Shown here one piece after another: positions 35,114 through 42,974 of a stretch of DNA of 64,000 nt. The stretch spans positions 3,162,001 to 3,226,000 of the forward strand of contig NZ_AP024828.1 of the NCBI RefSeq assembly GCF_019668465.1. Reading direction: 5' to 3'. Position 1 is the stretch's first letter. Every line of letters begins with the position of its first letter. The notes under the pieces are model-generated. The model saw nothing but the letters and a program-made list of their open reading frames with translations, had not been told where the DNA came from and ran no database searches. The translations under genes and the position numbers were made by a program. Origin of the DNA: Mycobacterium senriense (lineage in GTDB: Bacteria > Actinomycetota > Actinomycetes > Mycobacteriales > Mycobacteriaceae).

Positions 35114-36205
35114 CCAGGCCAGCAGTACCAGCTCGGAACAGAACGCCGGGCCCATCGCGATCATCAGGCCGATCGATCCCGTCGGCGGCGGATCGGCCAT
35201 GTTCGCCGCGAGCACGTCGAGCACCGAGACCGACGACAGATTTCCGTTCTCTCGCAACGATTTTCGCGTGTGATCGAGCGCGTCCGCCGGAAGGTCCAGG
35301 ACGTTCTCGACGGTCTCGATCACGCGGGGCCCGCCGGGGTGGCACACCCAGGTCGCCACATCGCGCGGCGTCAGCCCGTGGTCGGCGAGAAAGTCGCGGA
35401 CGTCATCGCCCAGGTATTTGTCGGCGATCGTGGCGACGTCGGCGGACAGCACGATCCGGAAGCCGTCGCCGCCGATCTTCCAGCCCATGACCTCTTCGGT
35501 GTCGGGATAGATGTGGCTGCGCGTCGCCAGCACCCGGGGGCCGGGGTGTTCCCGGCCCGCCCGGTGGGCGCCCTCGGTGATCACCGCGGCCGCGCCGTCG
35601 CCGAAAAGGCTGGTGGCGACGAGATTGGCGACCGACTTGTCTTGGCGCTGAACGGTCAGCGAGCACAGTTCCACCGCGAGCAGGGCGGCCGTCTGGTCGG
35701 GGAAGGCGCGCAGGTAGTCGTGCATGCGGGCCACGCCGGCCGCGCCGGCTACACAGCCGAGCCCGAACAGCGGGACGCGTTTGACGTCCGGCCGCAGCCC
35801 GACCCGCGTCGCGAGTCGCGCCTCCAGCGTCGGAACGGTCACGCCGGTGACCGTCGTGGAAAACACGATGTCGAGCTCCGATGGCTTCACCTTCGCCTCG
35901 TCCAGCGCGGCCACCAGCGCCTGCTCGCCCAGGTCCAGCGCGACCTCGAGATAGGCGTCATTGGCCTCCGTGAATCCGCTCAGCTCGCGGTAGCGGGGTA
36001 GCCGCAGCGCGGTGTTGCGGAACTCAACCCCGCTGCTGCGTGCGAAGCGCTGAAAGTCCGGGCCGGCGATGTCGGTCAGTGCCTGAATGGCTTCGCTTTG
36101 GGTATAGCGGTTAGGTGGAAACTTCACCGCGACGCCGGCGATGGTCGGATCTTTCAGCGCAATGCCCGTCGAGCCGGCGAATTCACGGCTTCCCCCATGG
36201 TCCAT
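35111..36205 (-). CDS. Type III polyketide synthase (chalcone-synthase fold)
   Basis: A 364-residue homodimeric condensing enzyme. The Cys-His-Asn triad is seen in FGLGCVAGAAG, WVCHPGGPRVI and LRENGNLSSVSVL. It loads an acyl-CoA starter, extends it with malonyl-CoA and cyclises to a pyrone or resorcinol; long acyl starters are usual for mycobacterial members. First gene of an operon with methyltransferase and flavoprotein. Start ATG 36205 has no clear ribosome site; no better alternative lies within 40 codons. The end of the frame runs into the nonamer repeat. Confidence 0.93.
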   Translation of the reverse strand: MDHGGSREFAGSTGIALKDPTIAGVAVKFPPNRYTQSEAIQALTDIAGPDFQRFARSSGVEFRNTALRLPRYRELSGFTEANDAYLEVALDLGEQALVAALDEAKVKPSELDIVFSTTVTGVTVPTLEARLATRVGLRPDVKRVPLFGLGCVAGAAGVARMHDYLRAFPDQTAALLAVELCSLTVQRQDKSVANLVATSLFGDGAAAVITEGAHRAGREHPGPRVLATRSHIYPDTEEVMGWKIGGDGFRIVLSADVATIADKYLGDDVRDFLADHGLTPRDVATWVCHPGGPRVIETVENVLDLPADALDHTRKSLRENGNLSSVSVLDVLAANMADPPPTGSIGLMIAMGPAFCSELVLLAW

Positions 36206-36276
36206 GTAGGGGTGACGATGCCGCCGCGCCGTCGGTTCAAATGCCCGCCGCGCGGGCGGGTCGCTAGGGTCGGGGT

Positions 36277-37425
36277 ATGCGGGCTCTGGTCACCGGTGCC
36301 ACCGGTTACGTAGGATCGCGCCTGGTCACCGCGCTGGTGGCCGATCAGCACCAGGTGGTGGCTGCGACTCGAAACCCGGCGCGCCTCAAGCGTTTCGGCT
36401 GGTTCGACGACGTCACGCCGGTCAAATTGGATGCCTCCGAGCCGGCGTCGCTCGCCTCCGCCTTCGCCAGTTGCGGGCCCGTTGACGTGGCGTATTACCT
36501 GGTGCACGCGATCGGCCAGCCCGGTTTTCGCGACGCAGACAAGACCGCGGCGGAAAACTTCGCGGCCGCGGCCCGCGACGCCGGGGTGCAACGCATCGTC
36601 TACCTGGGTGGGTTCGTGCCCGCCGAACAAGACCTGTCCGAGCACCTGACCAGCCGGGCCGAAGTGGCCCACGCGCTGACCATCCCGGACGGCCCCGAGC
36701 TGGTGTGGCTGGGCGCGGCGATCATCATCGGCGCCGGCTCGACGTCGTTCGAGATGATGCGCTACGTCGGCGACCGTTTCCCGCTGATCCCAATCCCGTG
36801 CTGGATGGACAATCCCATCGACCCGATCTCCATCCGCGATGTCCTGCACTATCTCGTCGCCGCGGCCGACCGCGACCTGGTGCCCGCCGGGGCGTACGAC
36901 ATTGCCGGCCCGGACACCACGACCTACCGGGCCCTGCTCAAGGCGTATGCGCGGGTCTCCGGCCGCTGGCACACCGGCCTGCCGGTGGGCAGGGTCGACA
37001 CCTCGCTGGCCTCCCTGATCACCGGCGTCGCGCTGCCGGTGCCGCCGGGGCTGGCGGGCGATCTGGTCGAATCGCTGGACCACCCGATGGTGGCATCGGC
37101 CAGCGGCCTGCGCGATCGGGTTCCCGACCCGCCCGGCGGCCTGCTCGGCATCGACGAGTCCCTGGCCCTGGCCTTGGCGGGCCGGTCCACGCAGCGGCCG
37201 CGTCCCGTCAACGCCCTGGCCGATCCGCACGATCTCGCCAACACCGATCCCACCTGGGCCGGCGGCGACGCGCTGCGCATCCGCCGACTCGCCCGGCGGG
37301 TCACCCCCTCCATCGTGCGGCCGACCCTGGGGCTGGTGAACAAGGTCCCCGGTCCGGTGGCCGGGGCGGTGCGCACCGGCCTCGACATCCTGATCGCCCT
37401 GACCCCGAAGGTGCGTCCAGCATGA
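36277..37425 (+). CDS. Atypical SDR / NAD(P)-binding epimerase-like protein
   Basis: A 382-residue protein with a Rossmann N-terminus (RALVTGATGYVGSRLVTAL), then VDVAYYLVHAIGQ, RIVYLGGFVP and IIIGAGSTSFEMMRYV. The last motif and PWAxxPIDPISIRDVL-like segment occur also in the 38151-39491 protein, so the two are paralogues. This copy lacks the C-terminal DUF2867-type extension of the other. A putative NADP-dependent reductase of unknown substrate; members often sit near lipid genes. Divergent from the PKS operon and overlapping the CPBP-protease gene by ATGA. Confidence 0.75.
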   Translation: MRALVTGATGYVGSRLVTALVADQHQVVAATRNPARLKRFGWFDDVTPVKLDASEPASLASAFASCGPVDVAYYLVHAIGQPGFRDADKTAAENFAAAARDAGVQRIVYLGGFVPAEQDLSEHLTSRAEVAHALTIPDGPELVWLGAAIIIGAGSTSFEMMRYVGDRFPLIPIPCWMDNPIDPISIRDVLHYLVAAADRDLVPAGAYDIAGPDTTTYRALLKAYARVSGRWHTGLPVGRVDTSLASLITGVALPVPPGLAGDLVESLDHPMVASASGLRDRVPDPPGGLLGIDESLALALAGRSTQRPRPVNALADPHDLANTDPTWAGGDALRIRRLARRVTPSIVRPTLGLVNKVPGPVAGAVRTGLDILIALTPKVRPA

Positions 37426-38144
37426 CCCAGTCGACGAGTCCGTATAACACCGGCGTCCTCACGGAGTTTCGCCGTGCCATCACCAATGTGGCTGTGCCCC
37501 ATAATGAATCGCCCGGCGTAGTGCGGCGTCGACGGGTCATCGTGGCCATCACGGTGGTCGTCGGGGCCGGGGTGCTCGGGTTCTCGTTGCGCCGCCATCC
37601 GGGGGATGCAAGCTTCTACTGGCTAACGCTGGTGCTGGCGGCCGTGTGGACCGTGGGAGCGCTGATCTCCGGTCCGCTGCACCTCGGCGGCATCTGCTGG
37701 CGGGGCCGTAACCAGCGACCGGTCCTCACCGGCACCGGCGTCGGCCTGCTGGTCGGTGGCGCGTTCGTCGTGGGCGGCCTGATCGTCCGGCAGATCACGC
37801 CCGTGGCGGAGTTGATCACCCGGGTGCTGCTCTACGCGCACCACGGGTGGTATCCGGTGATCGTGGCGATCACGCTGATCAACGGCGTCGCCGAGGAAGT
37901 GTTCTTTCGCGGCGCGCTCTACACCGCCCTGGGCCGCTATCACCCCGTCGTCATCTCGACCGTCCTCTATACGTGCGCGACGCTGGCCAGCGGCAACCCG
38001 ATGCTCGGGTTCGCCGCGATCATTCTGGGAACGGTGTGCGCGTTCGAGCGCCGGGCCACCGGCGGTGTCCTGGCGCCGATGCTCACCCATTTGGTGTGGG
38101 GGCTGATCATGGTTCTCGTGCTGCCTCCGATGTTCGGCGTCTGA
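37422..38144 (+). CDS. CPBP-family intramembrane metalloprotease (Rce1-like)
   Basis: A 240-residue membrane protein with about six helices. The family signature EEVFFRG (Glu-Glu-x3-Arg) lies near residue 160 and a second His-containing block THLVWGLIM near the end, which together bind the catalytic metal in Rce1-like proteases. Bacterial members process signal or bacteriocin-related peptides; the target here is not known. The start overlaps the upstream stop. Convergent with the second SDR-like gene. Confidence 0.8.
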   Translation: MTQSTSPYNTGVLTEFRRAITNVAVPHNESPGVVRRRRVIVAITVVVGAGVLGFSLRRHPGDASFYWLTLVLAAVWTVGALISGPLHLGGICWRGRNQRPVLTGTGVGLLVGGAFVVGGLIVRQITPVAELITRVLLYAHHGWYPVIVAITLINGVAEEVFFRGALYTALGRYHPVVISTVLYTCATLASGNPMLGFAAIILGTVCAFERRATGGVLAPMLTHLVWGLIMVLVLPPMFGV

Positions 38145-38150
38145 CGCCGG

Positions 38151-39491
38151 CTATCGGGCCGAATCGACGACCTCTTTTGCCAGCGCGCGCATTGCGGCGA
38201 GATGGGCGGGCCGAACGAAGAACCAATACACCCGCCCCGGAAGGCCCCTCGGCAGGAAGACGGACCGCTGGGTATAGCGAGCGCCGTGACCGTCTTGCCG
38301 GGTGACAGCAATTTCGAGCCATTCCCGCCCCGGCGCCCGCTTGGTGGAACGTAGCCGCAACAGTGTTCCCGCCGTCCGCTCCTCGACCTTCCAGTCGGCC
38401 GCCCGCGCGTTCACGACGGCCTCCGCCGCCGTCCACACGTCCGCCGGTTCGGCGGCGGTCGCGGCGGTGCGCACATCGGTGTAGACGATCTCGCCCGCCC
38501 AGTCCGGGTCTGTGGGCAGCGCCTCGGCCGGTTCGGACCGCAACGACGACCACTCGGGTTCGGCAACGCCACGCGCGGCGCGTGCGAGTGCGAGTTCGAC
38601 GGCCCGCCGGTAGCCGACCAAGCCGCCAGGCGGTGGCGCGATGATGTCGTCGACGTCATGGTCGCGCATCACCGCGTCGCACTCCAGCGATTCGATCAGC
38701 GGACGCGCCAGGCCGGGCGGAATCGGCGTCACGGTTCCCACCCAGAGGCTGGCGATCGTCGGGGTCAGAAATGGCAGCACAATGAGGTAGCGCCTGCCCA
38801 GTCCCGCCACATCGGCGTAGACCCGCATCATGTCGCCGTATTCCAACACGTCGGGCCCGCCGATATCCCAGGTACGGGACTTGGGGACCGGGGCCGTCGC
38901 CGCAGCGGCCAGGTAATACAGCACGTCGCGCACCGCGATCGGCTGGATCTTGTTGTGCACCCATTTCGGCGTGGTCATGACCGGCAGCCGGTCGGTGAGG
39001 TGGCGGATCATTTCGAACGACGCCGACCCCGAGCCGATGACCACCCCGGCCTGCAACACCACCGTCTCGATGCCGGAATCGATCAGCGCGTCCCCGACGG
39101 CCTTGCGCGACGCGAGATGCGGTGAGAGATCGCTGTTTTCGGGATGCAGGCCACTCAGATACACGATCCGCCGCACCCCGGCGCGCCGGGCTGCCGCCAC
39201 GACGTTGCGGGCGGCGCGGGTTTCCTCGGCGGCGAAGTCCTTCGAGGTGCCCATCGAGTGGACGAGGTAATAGACCACGTCGATGCCGTCGAACACGGCG
39301 ACCAGTGAATCGACGTCACCGAGGTCACCGCGCGCCACCTCGGCCTGGTGCCGCCACGGCACCTGCGCGAGCTTGTCGGGGTTGCGCGCCAACGCCCGAA
39401 CGCGATGGCCCTCGTCCAGCAGCCGGGGCACCAGGCGCCCGCCGATATAGCCGGTCGCTCCGGTTACCAGGCACCGAACCTGTTCGGGCAT
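38151..39491 (-). CDS. NAD(P)-binding SDR-like protein with C-terminal DUF2867-type domain
   Basis: A 446-residue protein. The N-terminal 300 residues form an NAD(P)-binding domain (VRCLVTGATGYIGGRLV, VDVVYYLVHSMG, RIVYLSGLHP, VIGSGSASFEMIRHL). The C-terminal 130 residues (TWTAAEAVVNARAADWKVEE and ARYTQRSVFLPRGLPGRVYWFFV) look like DUF2867. It is a longer paralogue of the 36277-37425 protein. The reaction is unknown. ATG 39491 is used. Convergent with the CPBP gene. Confidence 0.8.
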   Translation of the reverse strand: MPEQVRCLVTGATGYIGGRLVPRLLDEGHRVRALARNPDKLAQVPWRHQAEVARGDLGDVDSLVAVFDGIDVVYYLVHSMGTSKDFAAEETRAARNVVAAARRAGVRRIVYLSGLHPENSDLSPHLASRKAVGDALIDSGIETVVLQAGVVIGSGSASFEMIRHLTDRLPVMTTPKWVHNKIQPIAVRDVLYYLAAAATAPVPKSRTWDIGGPDVLEYGDMMRVYADVAGLGRRYLIVLPFLTPTIASLWVGTVTPIPPGLARPLIESLECDAVMRDHDVDDIIAPPPGGLVGYRRAVELALARAARGVAEPEWSSLRSEPAEALPTDPDWAGEIVYTDVRTAATAAEPADVWTAAEAVVNARAADWKVEERTAGTLLRLRSTKRAPGREWLEIAVTRQDGHGARYTQRSVFLPRGLPGRVYWFFVRPAHLAAMRALAKEVVDSAR

Positions 39492-39586
39492 TGATCCTCC
39501 GTCATTCGTCAGCCAGCGGGGTCTGACGAGGAGGATTACCGCATCGCAGCGCGATTAAGCGTTGCGGCCGATCACCGCAACAACTT

Positions 39587-40396
39587 TCAGCGGTCGGTGA
39601 AGTTGGCGGCGCGCCGCTGCTGGAAGGCCGTTGCGCCCTCGACGAAGTCCGGGGATTTCAGCAGGACCGACTGACCGTCGAACTCACGCTGCAGGGCCGG
39701 GTCCAACTCGGTGAGCGTGGCGGCGTTGATCGCCAGCTTGGTCTTGGCGAAGGCCACCGCCGGGCCGCTCAGCAACCGCGCGATCACCTTGTCCACCTCG
39801 GCGTCGAAATCGCCGGCCGGATAGACCGCGGTGACCAGGCCCCACGACAACGCCTCGGCGGCGGTCAGCCGTTCCGGAAGCAGCGCCATCTGCATGGCCC
39901 GGATCCGGCCGATCGCGGCCGCCACCAACGCCGACGCGCCGCCGTCGGGCATCAACCCGATCTTGGTGAAGGCGAGCATGAAAAACGCGCCCTCCGAAGC
40001 CAATACGACGTCACAGGCCAGGGCGATGGAGACGCCGACGCCGGCCGCTGGGCCCTGAACGACGGCGACCACCGGGTGCGGCAGTGCGGCGATCGCACGC
40101 ACCAGCCGGTTGATCTCGAGGATGATCTCGTCGGGCGGAACGCCGCCGTCGGAGACGTCATCGGCGCTGATGCCCGCACCGGAGCTGAAGCCGCGGCCGG
40201 CGCCGCCTAGCCGCACCACCTTGACCTCGGGGTCGGTGGCCGCATACTCCATCGCATCCGCAATGCCGGTGATCACCGGAATGGTCAGCGAATTCAGGCT
40301 GTCGGGCCGGTTGATGGTCACCGACAACACGCCGTCGGACAGCGTGACGTCCAGGCCGGCGACTGAGGTAAGGGTGGCGAGCGCGGATGAAGGCAT
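39587..40396 (-). CDS. Enoyl-CoA hydratase/isomerase (EchA-type)
   Basis: A 269-residue crotonase: [16 protein letters not shown], then [14 protein letters not shown] where the usual C-A-G-A-D is replaced by S-S-G-A-G, and [20 protein letters not shown]. The GLMPDGGAS segment has Asp in place of one catalytic Glu, a pattern of isomerase-like members. Probably isomerises or hydrates an enoyl-CoA. Position corresponds to echA10/echA11 (Rv1142c/Rv1141c). Divergent from mcr, sharing a 120-bp control region. Confidence 0.87.
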   Translation of the reverse strand: MPSSALATLTSVAGLDVTLSDGVLSVTINRPDSLNSLTIPVITGIADAMEYAATDPEVKVVRLGGAGRGFSSGAGISADDVSDGGVPPDEIILEINRLVRAIAALPHPVVAVVQGPAAGVGVSIALACDVVLASEGAFFMLAFTKIGLMPDGGASALVAAAIGRIRAMQMALLPERLTAAEALSWGLVTAVYPAGDFDAEVDKVIARLLSGPAVAFAKTKLAINAATLTELDPALQREFDGQSVLLKSPDFVEGATAFQQRRAANFTDR

Positions 40397-40516
40397 GGGC
40401 TCACCATAAGTGACCGGGATGCGCGGGCTTCCGGCACGGCTGCGAAGATGTCGAACGACCGGTTGTTTGGTTGCGAACGGTCAACGGCGTCAGAGCAGAC
40501 GAAAGGTCGGTGGATC

Positions 40517-41599
40517 GTGGCTGGACCGTTGAAGGGACTGCGTGTTGTCGAGCTGGCCGGCATCGGCCCCGGCCCGCACGCGGCGATGATCCTGGGGGAT
40601 CTGGGAGCCGACGTGGTGCGCATCGATCGCCCGTCCTCGGGGCCGGGCGGTGTCGCCAAGGACGCCATGATGCGCAACCGGCGGGTAGTGACCGCCGACC
40701 TGAAGTCCGACGAAGGGCGCGAACTCGTCCTCCAACTGATTGCCAAAGCCGACGTGCTGATCGAGGGCTACCGTCCCGGCGTCACCGAGCGGCTCGGCCT
40801 GGGCCCAGAGGACTGCGCCAAGGTCAACGACCGGCTGGTCTACGCCCGGATGACCGGCTGGGGCCAGACCGGACCGCGCAGCCAGCAGGCGGGCCACGAC
40901 ATCAACTACATCTCGCTCAACGGCATCCTGCACTCCATCGGCAGGGCGAACGAGCGGCCGGTCCCGCCGCTGAACCTGGTCGGTGATTTCGGTGGCGGCT
41001 CGATGTTTTTGCTGCTCGGCATCCTGTCCGCGCTGTGGGAGCGGCAGACCTCCGGCAAGGGTCAGGTCGTCGACGCCGCGATGGTGGATGGTTCCAGCGT
41101 GCTGATCCAGATGATGTGGCAGATGCGTTCGTCGGGGATGTGGACCGACGCCCGCGGCACCAACCTGCTCGACGGCGGCGCCCCCTACTACGACACCTAC
41201 GAATGCGCCGACGGCCGCTACGTCGCGGTCGGCGCCATCGAACCGCAGTTCTACGCGGCCATGCTGACCGGGCTCGGCCTGGACGGCGCCGACCTGCCCG
41301 GCCAGAACGACGTCAGCCGCTGGCCCGAACTGCGGGCGGCGCTGACCGAGAAGTTCGGCAGTCAGGACCGCGACCACTGGGCCAAGGTGTTCGCCGACTC
41401 CGACGCGTGCGTGACGCCGATCCTGGCGTTCGGCGAGGTGCAGACCGAGCCGCACATCACCGAGCGGAACACCTTCTACGAGGTCGACGGCGGTCTGCAG
41501 CCGCGGCCGGCGCCGCGGTTCTCCCGCACCGCGCCGGAGACACCGCGTCCCGCGGCGCAGGTGGCCGACGCCGAAGCGGTACTCAGGGACTGGGTATAG
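40517..41599 (+). CDS. mcr: Alpha-methylacyl-CoA racemase (MCR)
   Basis: Interconverts 2R- and 2S-methylacyl-CoA, which is required before beta-oxidation of branched or sterol side chains. The 360-residue protein begins at GTG 40517 ([19 protein letters not shown]) and matches the M. tuberculosis MCR (Rv1143) as I remember it. Catalytic His is in [11 protein letters not shown], Asp in [10 protein letters not shown] and Glu in VGAIEPQFY. Class III CoA-transferase fold. Followed by the SDR Rv1144 counterpart 48 bp downstream, likely one transcription unit. Confidence 0.96.
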   Translation: MAGPLKGLRVVELAGIGPGPHAAMILGDLGADVVRIDRPSSGPGGVAKDAMMRNRRVVTADLKSDEGRELVLQLIAKADVLIEGYRPGVTERLGLGPEDCAKVNDRLVYARMTGWGQTGPRSQQAGHDINYISLNGILHSIGRANERPVPPLNLVGDFGGGSMFLLLGILSALWERQTSGKGQVVDAAMVDGSSVLIQMMWQMRSSGMWTDARGTNLLDGGAPYYDTYECADGRYVAVGAIEPQFYAAMLTGLGLDGADLPGQNDVSRWPELRAALTEKFGSQDRDHWAKVFADSDACVTPILAFGEVQTEPHITERNTFYEVDGGLQPRPAPRFSRTAPETPRPAAQVADAEAVLRDWV

Positions 41600-41647
41600 T
41601 CCCAACCAACCAGTTGGCTGGACTCGAGCGAATCAGGAAGGACTCGG

Positions 41648-42400
41648 ATGGAAATCAAAGACGCCGTTGCCGTCGTCACCGGGGGAGCGTCAGGCCTGGG
41701 CCTGGCCACCACCAAGCGACTGCTGGACCGCGGAGCTCAGGTGGTGGTCATCGACCTGCGCGGCGAAGAAGCGGTCCGTGAGCTGGGCGACCGCGCCCGC
41801 TTCGTCGAGGCCGACGTCACCGATGAGGCCGCCGTCGGCAAGGCGCTGGACGCCGCGGAGTCGATGGGCACGCTGCGCATCAACGTCAACTGCGCCGGCA
41901 TCGGCAACGCCATCAAGACGCTGTCCAAGGACGGCCCCTTCCCGCTGGACGCCTTCAAGAAGGTGATCGGGGTCAACCTGATCGGCACGTTCAACGTGCT
42001 GCGGCTGGCCGCCGAGCGCATCGCCAAGACCGAGCCGGTCGGCGAGGAACGCGGCGTCATCATCAACACCGCCTCGGTCGCCGCGTTCGAGGGCCAGATC
42101 GGCCAGGCCGCCTACTCGGCGTCCAAGGGCGGCGTCGTCGGCATGACCCTGCCGATCGCGCGCGACCTGTCGCGCGAACTCATCCGCGTCGTGACGATTG
42201 CTCCGGGCCTGTTCAAGACGCCGCTGCTGGGTTCGCTGCCTGAGGAGGCGCAGGCCTCGCTGGGCAAGCAGGTGCCGCACCCGGCCCGGCTGGGTGACCC
42301 CGACGAATACGGCGCCCTGGCTGTCCACATCGTCGAGAACCCGATGCTCAACGGCGAGGTCATCCGCCTGGATGGCGCCATCCGCATGGCGCCTCGCTGA
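41648..42400 (+). CDS. Short-chain dehydrogenase (17beta-HSD10 / 3-hydroxyacyl-CoA type)
   Basis: A 250-residue [39 protein letters not shown], Ser in [13 protein letters not shown], Tyr-x-x-x-Lys in [10 protein letters not shown]. The [15 protein letters not shown] block is typical of type 10 (2-methyl-3-hydroxyacyl-CoA) dehydrogenases. With MCR it would continue oxidation of 2-methyl-branched acyl-CoAs. Start ATG 41648 has GAAGG upstream. Position matches Rv1144. Ends at a strong bidirectional terminator. Confidence 0.9.
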   Translation: MEIKDAVAVVTGGASGLGLATTKRLLDRGAQVVVIDLRGEEAVRELGDRARFVEADVTDEAAVGKALDAAESMGTLRINVNCAGIGNAIKTLSKDGPFPLDAFKKVIGVNLIGTFNVLRLAAERIAKTEPVGEERGVIINTASVAAFEGQIGQAAYSASKGGVVGMTLPIARDLSRELIRVVTIAPGLFKTPLLGSLPEEAQASLGKQVPHPARLGDPDEYGALAVHIVENPMLNGEVIRLDGAIRMAPR

Positions 42401-42422
42401 GCCGCACCGCCGTCGGACAAAA

Positions 42423-42454
42423 CGAAAGCCCCCCGCGTCCGCGGGGGGCTTTCG
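42423..42454. terminator. Strong bidirectional terminator
   Basis: CGAAAGCCCCCCGC (42423-42436), loop GTCC, GCGGGGGGCTTTCG (42441-42454): a perfect 14-bp stem with A- and T-rich ends. It serves the SDR gene from the left and the two tiny ORFs from the right. Confidence 0.9.
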
Positions 42455-42472
42455 TGAAAACCAGGACCATGG

Positions 42473-42535
42473 TTACTTGCGGAACCACCGACTGACGTTG
42501 GGTTCGGCCATTAACAGCCGTGCGAGCATGCTCAT
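42473..42535 (-). CDS. Tiny ORF (20 aa), possible small peptide
   Basis: ATG 42535 with GAGG 6 nt upstream, stop TAA at 42473. The product is short and basic, starting MSMLARLLMAEPN and ending SRWFRK: an amphipathic, membrane-interacting kind of peptide. It lies 8 bp after the 40-aa ORF and before the terminator. No known family. Confidence 0.35.
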   Translation of the reverse strand: MSMLARLLMAEPNVSRWFRK

Positions 42536-42543
42536 GGTCTGCC

Positions 42544-42666
42544 TCAGCTCGCCGCTTGCAGTTCTTCGAACTGCTCGGAGGTCTCGCCTTCCACCAGCAC
42601 GTCGCCGTGGTAGAGGGCTTCGAAGTCAACTTTGATGACGTCGGCACTTGTGTCGTCGATCCACAT
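42544..42666 (-). CDS. Small acidic ORF (40 aa)
   Basis: ATG 42666 to TGA 42544. The peptide begins MWIDDTSADVIKVDFEALYH and is strongly acidic (about 11 Asp/Glu). Codon use is regular and all codons read sensibly, but there is no clear ribosome site. The position before the 20-aa ORF and a shared bidirectional terminator support transcription. No family recognised. Confidence 0.45.
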   Translation of the reverse strand: MWIDDTSADVIKVDFEALYHGDVLVEGETSEQFEELQAAS

Positions 42667-42974
42667 GACACTGAGCGTATGGGCCACCATTAAGGAATCT
42701 TTGAGTCACGATTCGGAAAACCTTGGCAATTTACCGGCAAGTAGGTTGACCGGCGCCCGCGCGGCGATTTAGGCCGTGAGCTGCTTAATTACGGCACATT
42801 TTTCTGACTGGACTCTTACCGTCGGCGGGGTTTAAACGCGGCGTTGAACGCTCCAGGCACCCGGCTGCGTGCTTAAGGAGAACACTGTTCGACGCGTGCA
42901 AATTAACGTTTGTTAGGTTGCCGCGGATAAGCCAGCGGCCAGCGCAACGGGGCACGGCAGCGGAAGGGCACGAC
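42667..42974. other. Intergenic region between the small ORFs and the MmpL gene
   Basis: About 310 bp, less GC-rich than its surroundings. It holds the inverted repeat TAACGTTTGTTA (42904-42915, arms TAAC/GTTA), about 60 bp before the MmpL start, a possible operator. A CTTAAGGAGAACACTG-like segment around 42873 resembles a ribosome site but has no suitable start after it. No gene seen. Confidence 0.5.

Noticed and set aside
42360..42671. 103-codon minus-strand frame
   Set aside because: It crosses the strong terminator and is out of frame with the two small ORFs that have sensible starts.
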